27,067 bases of DNA, taken from the NCBI GenBank assembly GCA_035649895.1, contig DASRIS010000017.1, positions 1-27,067 on the forward strand. The letters are read 5' to 3'. The notes under the pieces are model-generated. The model saw nothing but the letters and a program-made list of their open reading frames with translations. It ran no database searches and had not been told where the DNA came from. This document shows, one piece after another, positions 1-4,937 of the stretch (its first letter is position 1; the number at the start of each line of letters is the position of its first letter). The translations under genes and the position numbers were made by a program. Source of the DNA: DASSUC01 sp035649895 (GTDB lineage Bacteria > Actinomycetota > Actinomycetes > Mycobacteriales > Micromonosporaceae).

Positions 1-183
1 ATCGAGACTCACCGCGCGTACGCAACCCGATACACAATCCAGCCAACTGCGAAGAGCCGAACTTGGACAGCGCCTGCTGCGGCAAGGGTGGGTTCACTCT
101 CATGCCGCGAAGCATGCTGCCGCGCCGGATGAGCGCAACAGCCGCAAGGCGTGAGCAGAGCGGCTATTCTGGGATAGCCTGCG

Positions 184-1290
184 ATGGTGTCACTCAGCTG
201 GTCCCCCGCCCTTGGCTGGCGGATGCGGCAGCAGCTGCTCGACCCGGTCGGCACCGAGCCGGTCGCAGGCGTCGTGCGTCGCCTGGGCGCCGTCCCGGCG
301 ACACCCGACGCAGCGGCCGAGCTGGCCGTCCGCACCAGGCGCGCACGGTCCCGGCCCGGCGAGGTCGCCCGCGCCTTGGCCGAGGGCCGGATCATCAAGA
401 CGTTCGCGTTCCGCGGCGCTACGCACCTGATGACACCCGAGGACGGTGGCGTGTACCTCGCCTTGCGGGCCGCCAGCCGGATGTGGGAGCTGCCCAGCTG
501 GCAGAGCTTCTACGGCCTGGCGCCGTCAGACTGGCCAGCGCTTCGGGAGGCTGTCCGGGAGGCGCTTGCCGACGGGCCGATGACCCGGGACGAGCTCGGC
601 GCGGCGGTCACCGCCCGGCCGAGGTTCCGGCATCTGGGCTTCGCCTTCAACGCCCAGGCCAGCACGTTGCTGAAGCCGCTCGCGTGGCACGGAGACATGA
701 GCTTCGGTCCGCCGCGGGACGGGCGTGCCACGTTCCAGCGCCTGGACCGCAACCCACGCTGGGCGGGCATACCCGGCCTCGACGAGGCTGGGGTGCGTGC
801 GGTCGAGGCGTACTTCCGGGCGTACGGGCCAGCCACGCCGGACCACGTGCGCTACTGGCTCGGCGAGGGTCTGGGCGCGGGCCGTAAGCGGGTCCAGTCC
901 TGGATCGCGGGCCTCGGTGACCGCCTCGTGGCGGTCGACATCGACAGGGAGCCCGCCTACGTCCTGCGCGAGCACCTCGAGGAACTGGCCGCGACGCCCG
1001 CGACGGCTGCCGTGCGGCTCCTGCCGGGGTACGACCAATGGGTCCTCGGTCCGGGCACGGCCGACGTCCACATCGTGCCGCCGGCCAAGCGGACGCTGGT
1101 CAGCCGTGGGGCAAATATCGTGGTCGCCGGCGGGGCCGTGTCCGGCACCTGGTCACTCACCGGCGACCAGGTTGTCGTCGCTTGGTTCGCCGAGTCAGGG
1201 CCGCCCGCGCGGGAGGCGTTGGCAGAAGAGGTTGCGCGGCTCGCCGCGATCCTCGGTCGGCCTCTTACGCCGGCTGTCCAGACCGCGTAA
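184..1290 (+). CDS. Winged-helix DNA-binding protein, YcaQ/AlkZ-like (HTH_42) family
   Basis: This is a 368-residue protein resembling the winged-helix family that includes the DNA glycosylases YcaQ and AlkZ, which unhook alkylated bases or interstrand crosslinks. Family signs are the N-terminal segment VVRRLGAVPATPDAAAELA, the TFAFRGATHLM stretch near residue 78 (family usual TWxxRGTLH), and the C-terminal LLPGYDQWVLG followed by a short beta-rich domain. The family's catalytic glutamine pair (QxQ or QxD) should fall in the GAVPATPD stretch near residue 38, but it reads P-A-T, so glycosylase activity is doubtful. Length fits the family. The ATG at 184 has no strong Shine-Dalgarno sequence, so the start is moderately certain. 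It stands alone and converges with the tRNA array. Function beyond DNA binding is inference. Confidence 0.85.
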   Translation: MVSLSWSPALGWRMRQQLLDPVGTEPVAGVVRRLGAVPATPDAAAELAVRTRRARSRPGEVARALAEGRIIKTFAFRGATHLMTPEDGGVYLALRAASRMWELPSWQSFYGLAPSDWPALREAVREALADGPMTRDELGAAVTARPRFRHLGFAFNAQASTLLKPLAWHGDMSFGPPRDGRATFQRLDRNPRWAGIPGLDEAGVRAVEAYFRAYGPATPDHVRYWLGEGLGAGRKRVQSWIAGLGDRLVAVDIDREPAYVLREHLEELAATPATAAVRLLPGYDQWVLGPGTADVHIVPPAKRTLVSRGANIVVAGGAVSGTWSLTGDQVVVAWFAESGPPAREALAEEVARLAAILGRPLTPAVQTA

Positions 1291-1338
1291 CGCGTCCGGC
1301 AGCTGACCATCTGACCAGAACCCTCACTGCGGCTCCAT

Positions 1339-1366
1339 GTAGGCGTGGCTGAACACCAGCGCCTAC
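1339..1366 (-). terminator. Hairpin downstream of the tRNA array
   Basis: GTAGGCG and CGCCTAC form a 7-bp stem, extendable by TGG/CCA, starting about 29 nt past the 3' end of the last array gene (tRNA-Cys). There is no U-tract, which is common for actinobacterial terminators. It also lies after the stop of the + strand gene, so it could serve either direction. Confidence 0.4.
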
Positions 1367-1375
1367 CTGCGGTTG

Positions 1376-1391
1376 TCCACAGTGGATGGCA
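1376..1391. repeat. Left copy of a 16-bp inverted repeat flanking the tRNA array
   Basis: The + strand reads TCCACAGTGGATGGCA. The exact reverse complement is at 2755-2770, on the far side of fifteen tRNA genes. The core TCCACAGTGGA is itself an odd-centred palindrome. The preceding bases make TTGTCCACA, which also matches a DnaA-box consensus. The left copy begins 4 nt beyond the 3' end of tRNA-Cys. Confidence 0.75.
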
Positions 1392-1394
1392 CTG

Positions 1395-1465
1395 AGGCCG
1401 AAGCCGGACTCGAACCGGCGTGCTCCGCTCTGCAGGCGGATCCCTCACCACTCGGGCATTCGGCC
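1395..1465 (-). tRNA. tRNA-Cys(GCA)
   Basis: Last gene of the array. It has a perfect 7-bp acceptor (GGCCGAA/TTCGGCC), anticodon loop CTGCAGA giving GCA, a TTCGAGT T-loop, and U73 as expected for Cys. 3' CCA is not encoded. Confidence 0.92.
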
Positions 1466-1500
1466 ATGTGGCACCCCCGGGCGGCAAGCTACGACATGCG

Positions 1501-1572
1501 TACCCGCGGAGGGTGTCGAACCCCCGGCCTCCTGCTTGTAAGGCAGGCGCTCTTCCGTTGAGCTACACGGGC
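1501..1572 (-). tRNA. tRNA-Val(UAC)
   Basis: Acceptor GCCCGTG/CGCGGGT closes with a G1-U72 wobble. The D-stem is GCTC/GAGC and the anticodon loop CTTACAA gives UAC. The T-loop is TTCGACA, with A73. It reads GUA, a rare codon in high-GC genomes. Confidence 0.9.
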
Positions 1573-1577
1573 ATGCG

Positions 1578-1651
1578 TGCCTGCGCCGGCACTCGAACCC
1601 GGGACCGTCGACTTATAAGATCGCCGCCCGCACCAGCTGGGCCTCGCAGGC
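1578..1651 (-). tRNA. tRNA-Ile(UAU), divergent
   Basis: Acceptor GCCTGCG/CGCAGGC is perfect, D-stem is GCCC/GGGC, and anticodon loop CTTATAA gives UAU (reads AUA). The T-loop is TTCGAGT. Oddities are a G53-G61 mismatch at the top of the T-stem, a 27-43 mismatch in the anticodon stem, and A at position 8 where U is usual. Most bacteria read AUA with a lysidine-modified CAU tRNA, so a UAU gene is unusual. Confidence 0.78.
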
Positions 1652-1656
1652 ATCGG

Positions 1657-1727
1657 CTCCGGTGCGTAGGCTCGAACCACGATCGGGCGGTTAACAGCCG
1701 CCTGTCCTGCCGTTGGACGACACCGGA
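1657..1727 (-). tRNA. tRNA-Asn(GUU)
   Basis: Acceptor TCCGGTG/CACCGGA is perfect, D-stem is GTCC/GGAC, anticodon stem is GGCGG/CCGCC, and loop CTGTTAA gives GUU. G73 is as expected for Asn. Only 5 nt separate it from the Ile and 4 nt from the Glu gene. Confidence 0.93.
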
Positions 1728-1731
1728 ATGG

Positions 1732-1805
1732 TCGCGCGTGCGGGGCTCGAACCCGCTTCTCGGGCTTGAAAGACCCGGGGCCTACTACCCATAGCCGAAC
1801 GCGCG
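1732..1805 (-). tRNA. tRNA-Glu(UUC)
   Basis: Acceptor CGCGCGT/ACGCGCG, T-stem GCGGG/CCCGC with TTCGAGC loop, and anticodon loop CTTTCAA giving UUC. It is one of only two genes in the array where the 3' CCA is encoded (1729-1731). Confidence 0.9.
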
Positions 1806-1836
1806 GCGGTGTACTCCCGCCGGGCGGCGGGCTTGG

Positions 1837-1910
1837 TAGCGGGGGAGGGAGTCGAACCCTCAGTCGCTCGGCTTATGAGACCGGCCAGTTACCGTTACAA
1901 GCACCCCGCA
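1837..1910 (-). tRNA. tRNA-Met/Ile2-type (CAU), divergent
   Basis: T-stem GAGGG/CCCTC with loop TTCGACT and anticodon loop CTCATAA giving CAU. It shows a U1-U72 mismatch, a weak D-stem (CTTG/CTGG) and a 27-43 mismatch. The 3' CCA is encoded (1834-1836). Elongator Met versus lysidine-modified Ile2 cannot be told from sequence alone. It ends a single nucleotide from the next array member. Confidence 0.75.
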
Positions 1911-1911
1911 G

Positions 1912-1981
1912 TGCCGCCCCGGGGACTCGAACCCCTCAGTCCTGGTAGAGCCCGGAGTCCGTCCCGTCAGACGCGAGCGGC
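1912..1981 (-). tRNA. Degenerate tRNA, anticodon uncertain (UCU, alternatively CUA)
   Basis: Acceptor GCCGCTC/GGGCGGC pairs fully with one U-G, D-stem is GTCT/GGAC, and the T-loop is a canonical TTCGAGT. The anticodon arm is odd: TCCGG pairs with CAGGA except for one G-A, leaving loop GCTCTAC, in which position 33 is C and the anticodon UCU. If U33 is forced, the loop CTCTACC would give CUA, an amber-reading anticodon, but the stem then fails. The variable loop is only about 3 nt. It is a tRNA-like gene; function is uncertain. Confidence 0.55.
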
Positions 1982-1985
1982 GAGG

Positions 1986-2058
1986 TCCCTCGGGCGCGAG
2001 TCGGACGTGCACGCCACGGGATAGAAGCCCGTTGCTCTCTCCGTTGAGCTACCGAGGG
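1986..2058 (-). tRNA. tRNA-Arg(UCU), aberrant T-loop
   Basis: Acceptor CCCTCGG/CCGAGGG is perfect, D-stem is GCTC/GAGC, anticodon stem is ACGGG/CCCGT, and loop CTTCTAT gives UCU (reads AGA). The T-loop reads TCCGACT instead of TTCGANT, changing the normally invariant U55 to C, and the T-stem has one A-C mismatch. Confidence 0.85.
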
Positions 2059-2111
2059 AGGAGTATGTTACGAGTCCGCAGCATTCACCGATCATGCTCG
2101 CGGCCCATCAG

Positions 2112-2195
2112 CGGAAGGTTGACGAGTCGAACGCCCGGGTGTTACCCCGCCTCCGGTTTTCAAGACCGGCTGGCCGCCACCGGCCGGAACCTTCC
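2112..2195 (-). tRNA. tRNA-Ser(UGA)
   Basis: This is a type II tRNA of 84 nt with a long variable arm. Acceptor GGAAGGT/ACCTTCC is perfect, D-stem is GGCC/GGCC, anticodon stem is CCGGT/ACCGG, and loop CTTGAAA gives UGA. T-loop is TTCGACT and discriminator G73 is as in Ser tRNAs. Sec was considered, but the anticodon is UGA, not UCA. A 53-nt gap separates it from the next downstream array gene. Confidence 0.88.
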
Positions 2196-2204
2196 AGGTG
2201 TCAG

Positions 2205-2279
2205 TCGGGCTGGGCAGACTCGAACCGCCGGCCGTACGCTCCCGACCGCGTCTGCGCCGACCTTGCTGCGACTGGAATG
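2205..2279 (-). pseudogene. tRNA-Pro-like remnant (CGG, 8-nt loop, unpaired acceptor)
   Basis: The 3' half looks real: T-stem GGCGG/CTGCC with TTCGAGT loop, then CAGCCCG and A73. The anticodon arm is a 4-bp stem ACGC/GCGT enclosing an 8-nt loop GGTCGGGA with U followed by CGG. The 5' acceptor strand does not pair with CAGCCCG. It is either a decayed tRNA-Pro or one needing an unusual fold. The 5' boundary is estimated by counting. Confidence 0.5.
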
Positions 2280-2306
2280 TAGGGACGAAATGGGCACTGC
2301 TTCGAG

Positions 2307-2380
2307 AGCGGTAGCGGGGACTCGAACCCCGTCGTGTCCAGCTTGGAAGGCTGGTGCCCTACCTGTTGGGCGACTACCGC
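2307..2380 (-). tRNA. tRNA-Gly(UCC)
   Basis: Acceptor GCGGTAG/CTACCGC, D-stem GCCC/GGGC, anticodon stem CCAGC/GCTGG with loop CTTCCAA giving UCC, T-stem CGGGG/CCCCG, and U73 as in Gly tRNAs. It reads GGA/GGG. CCA is not encoded. Confidence 0.93.
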
Positions 2381-2399
2381 GTGGTGTCCGTTGACACTG

Positions 2400-2471
2400 T
2401 CGCCGATGCGGGACTCGAACCCGCTGCTCCAGGTTGAGAGCCTGACGACCTAACCCATGGTCGAATCGGCG
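2400..2471 (-). tRNA. tRNA-Glu(CUC)
   Basis: Acceptor CGCCGAT/ATCGGCG, D-stem GACC/GGTC, anticodon stem TCAGG/CCTGG with loop CTCTCAA giving CUC, and T-stem GCGGG/CCCGC. It is the second Glu isoacceptor in the array. Confidence 0.93.
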
Positions 2472-2476
2472 TGCGG

Positions 2477-2549
2477 TGCCTCCCGCCCGGATCGAACGGG
2501 CAACCTCCGGTACTTCACACCGGCGCTCTGCCTTCTGAGCTTGGGAGGC
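2477..2549 (-). tRNA. tRNA-Phe(GAA)
   Basis: Acceptor GCCTCCC/GGGAGGC, D-stem GCTC/GAGC, anticodon stem CCGGT/ACCGG with loop GTGAAGT giving GAA, and T-stem GCCCG/CGGGC. A73 is correct. G at 32 and U at 38 of the loop are uncommon. Confidence 0.92.
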
Positions 2550-2554
2550 ACGGG

Positions 2555-2627
2555 TGGAGCTGAGCGGTCTCGAACCGCTGGCCTTCGGTCTGCCAGACCG
2601 ACGCTCTTCCTGCTGAGCTACAGCCCC
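2555..2627 (-). tRNA. tRNA-Ala(GGC)
   Basis: Acceptor GGGGCTG/CAGCTCC contains the G3-U70 wobble that AlaRS recognises. D-stem GCTC/GAGC, anticodon stem TCGGT/ACCGA with loop CTGGCAG giving GGC, T-stem AGCGG/CCGCT, and A73. Keeping G3-U70 suggests it is still chargeable. Confidence 0.93.
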
Positions 2628-2632
2628 ACAAG

Positions 2633-2705
2633 TCGGGAACGCGCGAGTCGAACGCGCTGCTTCTCGGCCCCGAACCGAGCCCGGTCACCGTGCCGGTCGT
2701 CCCCG
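2633..2705 (-). tRNA. tRNA-Pro(CGG)
   Basis: Acceptor CGGGGAC/GTTCCCG has the C1-G72 pair typical of Pro. D-stem is CCGG/CCGG, anticodon stem CTCGG/CCGAG with loop TTCGGGG giving CGG, T-stem GCGCG/CGCGC, and A73. It is complete, unlike the Pro-like remnant about 350 nt further down the array. Confidence 0.9.
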
Positions 2706-2708
2706 ATG

Positions 2709-2750
2709 AGCCCGCCGACGACCGGCGACCGGCCGCGCCGAGCGGGCTTT
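2709..2750. other. Long GC-rich hairpin inside the array
   Basis: AGCCCGC pairs with GCGGGCT around a GC-rich interior loop, and TTT follows on the + strand. It lies in the only long spacer of the array, between Trp and Pro. It could be a processing or termination structure; no promoter or gene is evident in this spacer. Confidence 0.35.
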
Positions 2751-2754
2751 CTCA

Positions 2755-2770
2755 TGCCATCCACTGTGGA
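2755..2770. repeat. Right copy of the 16-bp inverted repeat
   Basis: It reads TGCCATCCACTGTGGA on the + strand, the exact reverse complement of 1376-1391. On the minus strand it is preceded by GTTGAGAACTC, which resembles the antitermination-type leader motif near actinobacterial rRNA genes (a resemblance only). Fifteen tRNA genes lie between the copies; tRNA-Trp lies outside. Confidence 0.75.
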
Positions 2771-2813
2771 GTTCTCAACGACCAGCACCGCCGGTCGCAA
2801 CCGGGGTTGTGCG

Positions 2814-2886
2814 TACGGGTGGCAGGAGCCGGACCCGCATCTAACGGCTTTGGACGCCGCCGCTCTTCCAGTTGAGCTACGCCCGT
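2814..2886 (-). tRNA. tRNA-Trp(CCA), divergent
   Basis: First gene of the array. D-stem GCTC/GAGC, anticodon stem GCGGC/GCCGT with loop GTCCAAA giving CCA, and T-stem GCGGG/CCTGC. It departs from the norm in several places: T-loop TCCGGCT (U55C and A58G), a C6-A67 mismatch in the acceptor, and A73 where bacterial Trp tRNAs carry G73. Confidence 0.78.
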
Positions 2887-2906
2887 ATGTGCTTGCTGGC
2901 AACGAA

Positions 2907-2941
2907 GACGCCGCCCTGTCCGGTGGCCCGGGGGCGGCGTC
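2907..2941 (-). terminator. Strong GC hairpin between the small ORF and tRNA-Trp
   Basis: GACGCCGCCC pairs with GGGCGGCGTC (10 bp). On the minus strand it follows the stop of the 43-residue ORF by 17 nt, is followed by TTCGTT, and precedes tRNA-Trp. It probably ends the small transcript or separates it from the tRNA array. Confidence 0.55.
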
Positions 2942-2958
2942 GGTGTCCTGGTGCTGCG

Positions 2959-3090
2959 CTAGTCGCGCCACCGCCCTCGGCTGGGCTTCTCGGCGTACAG
3001 GTTGATGGTGGGTCGCCCGGAGAAGGGCACGACCGACCTGCCGCACGACGCTTCCCGCGTCTGCGGTATATCGGCCTGCCACAGCTGCAC
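2959..3090 (-). CDS. Small protein of 43 residues upstream of the tRNA array
   Basis: No family is recognised. The reading frame starts at GTG with the sequence MQLWQADIPQTREASCGR and ends in NLYAEKPSRGRWRD. It is basic, has no membrane helix, and has one cysteine. Support comes from context: a GAGGAG Shine-Dalgarno 7 nt before the GTG, a promoter-like TTGTAC-18 nt-TACCGT about 40-70 bp upstream, and a 10-bp GC hairpin 17 nt after the stop. Codons are GC3-rich. It reads in the same direction as the tRNA array, about 70 nt ahead of tRNA-Trp, so the two may be linked. It could still be chance; a conserved homologue next to other tRNA arrays would settle it. Confidence 0.5.
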   Translation of the reverse strand: MQLWQADIPQTREASCGRSVVPFSGRPTINLYAEKPSRGRWRD

Positions 3091-3131
3091 GGGATGACTC
3101 CTCAGGTCAGGTGGTGCGTGCGTGCGTATCG

Positions 3132-3161
3132 ACGGTACGGCTGCGCCGCTGAGGTGTACAA
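3132..3161 (-). promoter_or_regulatory. Sigma70-type promoter for the small ORF / tRNA array
   Basis: On the minus strand, TTGTAC (3156-3161) and TACCGT (3132-3137) are separated by exactly 18 nt, matching an actinobacterial housekeeping promoter. The expected start of transcription lies about 35 nt before the GTG of the 43-residue ORF. Confidence 0.5.
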
Positions 3162-3311
3162 CGCCTTTTCCGCGGCTGCTGTTCCGCCTGCCAGCGGGCA
3201 CGCAAAATCTGGGTGGGCGGACAGTTCGCTCCGGGCTGACGGACATGAGAGCGGCGTCCAGAGCCGGACCCCGTCCGGCGCCCGACGCAACTCTGGCCGA
3301 CCGACCGATCA

Positions 3312-4937
3312 TCAGGCCGGGAGTCTGAGGTTCCTTCGGCGCAGCAAGAGGATTCCGGCGCCGGCCAGCAGTGCCGACGCGAGGCCGAGTCCCAGGACCG
3401 GTCCGGGACTGATGGCCGCGGCCGGTGCGTTGGGCACATGGGTGAAGGGCGAGAGATCCAGCAGCCAGGTCGGCAGCCCCAGCGAGGGGCCGAACATCGG
3501 CCCGACGAAGATGGCGAACACCACCAGTGCCCAGGACAGGCCGACCGACCAACGCGGTAGCAACATGACCACGACGACGACCGTGGCACCGAACACGGCC
3601 ATGGCGGGCAGCTGGACCAGCGCGGCACCGACCAGGTCGCGCAGCAGCGACGCCGTGCCACCGACCGCCTGACCGCCGGTGATACCCATCGCCACCGCGA
3701 GGACCAGCATCAGCAACACGGCCCCGCCCAGGGCGTTGACGGCGTACGCGCCCAGCCAGCGAAGGCGGGAGACGGCGGTGCCGAGCACTGGCTCCAGCGT
3801 GCCCTGAGCCTCGTCGTGGTGCAGGCGAAGCAACAGCGTGGTCACGTAGATCGCCACGGCCATTGCCGCGATCTGCATCATCGAGGCCCAGTAGGCGCCG
3901 AGCAGGTCGGTATCGCCGCCGAACGTGGCGTACCACTCTGTCGCCTCACCCTTGAGTCCCGCGATCTGGTCGCTCAACGCCCCGAAGACCAGACCGAAGC
4001 CGAGCAGGCCGATCGCCCAGCCCAGCAGCGCTCCACGCTGCAGCCGCCAGACCAGGCCGGCCGGGCTCAGCAGGGCCGGACTCGCGCCGGGGGAACCCCT
4101 GCGCTCGGGCCACATCCCCCGACCTACGTCACGTCTGCCGACGAGGACGACGGCCACCCAGAAAAGGAGGGCCACAGCCAGCACCGCGAGACCCAACGGC
4201 CACCACAGGTTGTCGGCGAACGGCCGCATCTGCTGGCCCCAGCCGATCGGTGAGAGCCATGCCGGCCAGGCGCTGGTGACCCGCAGGGCAGCCGAGTCCA
4301 CGGTCCCGAGCATGTTGCCCAGCGCCGCAAGCAAGCACGCAACGCCGAGTCCCGCACCGGCAACACCGATCGCGCCGCGCGTGGTGGACGCCAGCTGTGA
4401 CGTCACCGCGGCGACGCCGGTGAAAGCGACGCCCACCAGGGCGATCGACGCGCCGGCGGCCAGGGACCCGGCCACCGGCTGTCCGGCAACCACCATGCCG
4501 AGCCCAAGCACCACCGCCAGCAGCAGGTTCGCCGCCAGCGCGACGATAACGGCCGCGGCCAGCGAGGCGTGCCGGCCGACCACGCCGGCAGCCAGCATCT
4601 CCTGGCGACCCAGCTCCTCGGCCTGCCGGGTATGCCGGACGACCGCGAGCACGCTCATCATGGCGGCCAGCACGGCCAGCACCAGGGCGTCCCGGTGCAG
4701 CGTGTAGCCCCCGACATCGGGGCCGGTCACCAAGCCGAGCACCCGCATGCCAGGGTTCTCGACGACGATCCGCGTGTCCGGCTCCAGGAGCAAGGGGTGC
4801 TTGGAGTACTGGTCCTGGAACATGGCGGTCGTCGCTGCGAGGAACCCGGCCATCCCGAGAACCCACGCGGGCAGGGTGATCCGGTCACGCCGCAGCGCGA
4901 GGCGGACCAGCCGCATCGTGCCGGTGAAGCCGTTCAT
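3312..4937 (-). CDS. ABC exporter permease (polyketide-antibiotic exporter-like)
   Basis: This is a 541-residue polytopic membrane protein with about twelve hydrophobic segments in two halves, the arrangement of COG3559-type permeases annotated as exporters of polyketide antibiotics. The N-terminal half runs from TLPAWVLGMAGFLAAT and the second half from LVWRLQRGALLGWAIGL. The motif MGITGG near residue 430 and the C-terminal RRRNLRLPA are seen. Its ATG overlaps the ATPase stop codon in an ATGA, so the two genes are translationally coupled and should make one drug- or metabolite-export complex in the cytoplasmic membrane. The open frame extends further upstream, but that part overlaps the ATPase. 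The substrate is unknown; no biosynthetic cluster is next to it. Confidence 0.9.
   Translation of the reverse strand: MNGFTGTMRLVRLALRRDRITLPAWVLGMAGFLAATTAMFQDQYSKHPLLLEPDTRIVVENPGMRVLGLVTGPDVGGYTLHRDALVLAVLAAMMSVLAVVRHTRQAEELGRQEMLAAGVVGRHASLAAAVIVALAANLLLAVVLGLGMVVAGQPVAGSLAAGASIALVGVAFTGVAAVTSQLASTTRGAIGVAGAGLGVACLLAALGNMLGTVDSAALRVTSAWPAWLSPIGWGQQMRPFADNLWWPLGLAVLAVALLFWVAVVLVGRRDVGRGMWPERRGSPGASPALLSPAGLVWRLQRGALLGWAIGLLGFGLVFGALSDQIAGLKGEATEWYATFGGDTDLLGAYWASMMQIAAMAVAIYVTTLLLRLHHDEAQGTLEPVLGTAVSRLRWLGAYAVNALGGAVLLMLVLAVAMGITGGQAVGGTASLLRDLVGAALVQLPAMAVFGATVVVVVMLLPRWSVGLSWALVVFAIFVGPMFGPSLGLPTWLLDLSPFTHVPNAPAAAISPGPVLGLGLASALLAGAGILLLRRRNLRLPA

Noticed and set aside
9..398. Minus-strand frame at the left edge
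   Set aside because: Low-complexity shadow of the winged-helix gene; 1-183 holds no supportable gene.
1374..1382. Replication origin, from the TTGTCCACA DnaA-box-like sequence
   Set aside because: A single match with no cluster of boxes or AT-rich region; it is better explained as part of the inverted repeat flanking the array.
1912..1981. Pyrrolysine tRNA, suggested by CUCUA in the loop and a short variable loop
   Set aside because: The stem next to a CTCTACC loop does not pair, the T-loop is canonical, and no pyl genes are in the window.
2112..2195. Selenocysteine tRNA, because of the long variable arm and 8 potential acceptor pairs
   Set aside because: The anticodon is UGA, not UCA, and the fold fits tRNA-Ser with G73.
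1373..2461. Several open frames across the tRNA array on the + strand (for example 1420-1794, 2032-2394)
   Set aside because: They are translations of tRNA complements (repeated GLEP/RTR-type text) with no initiation signals.
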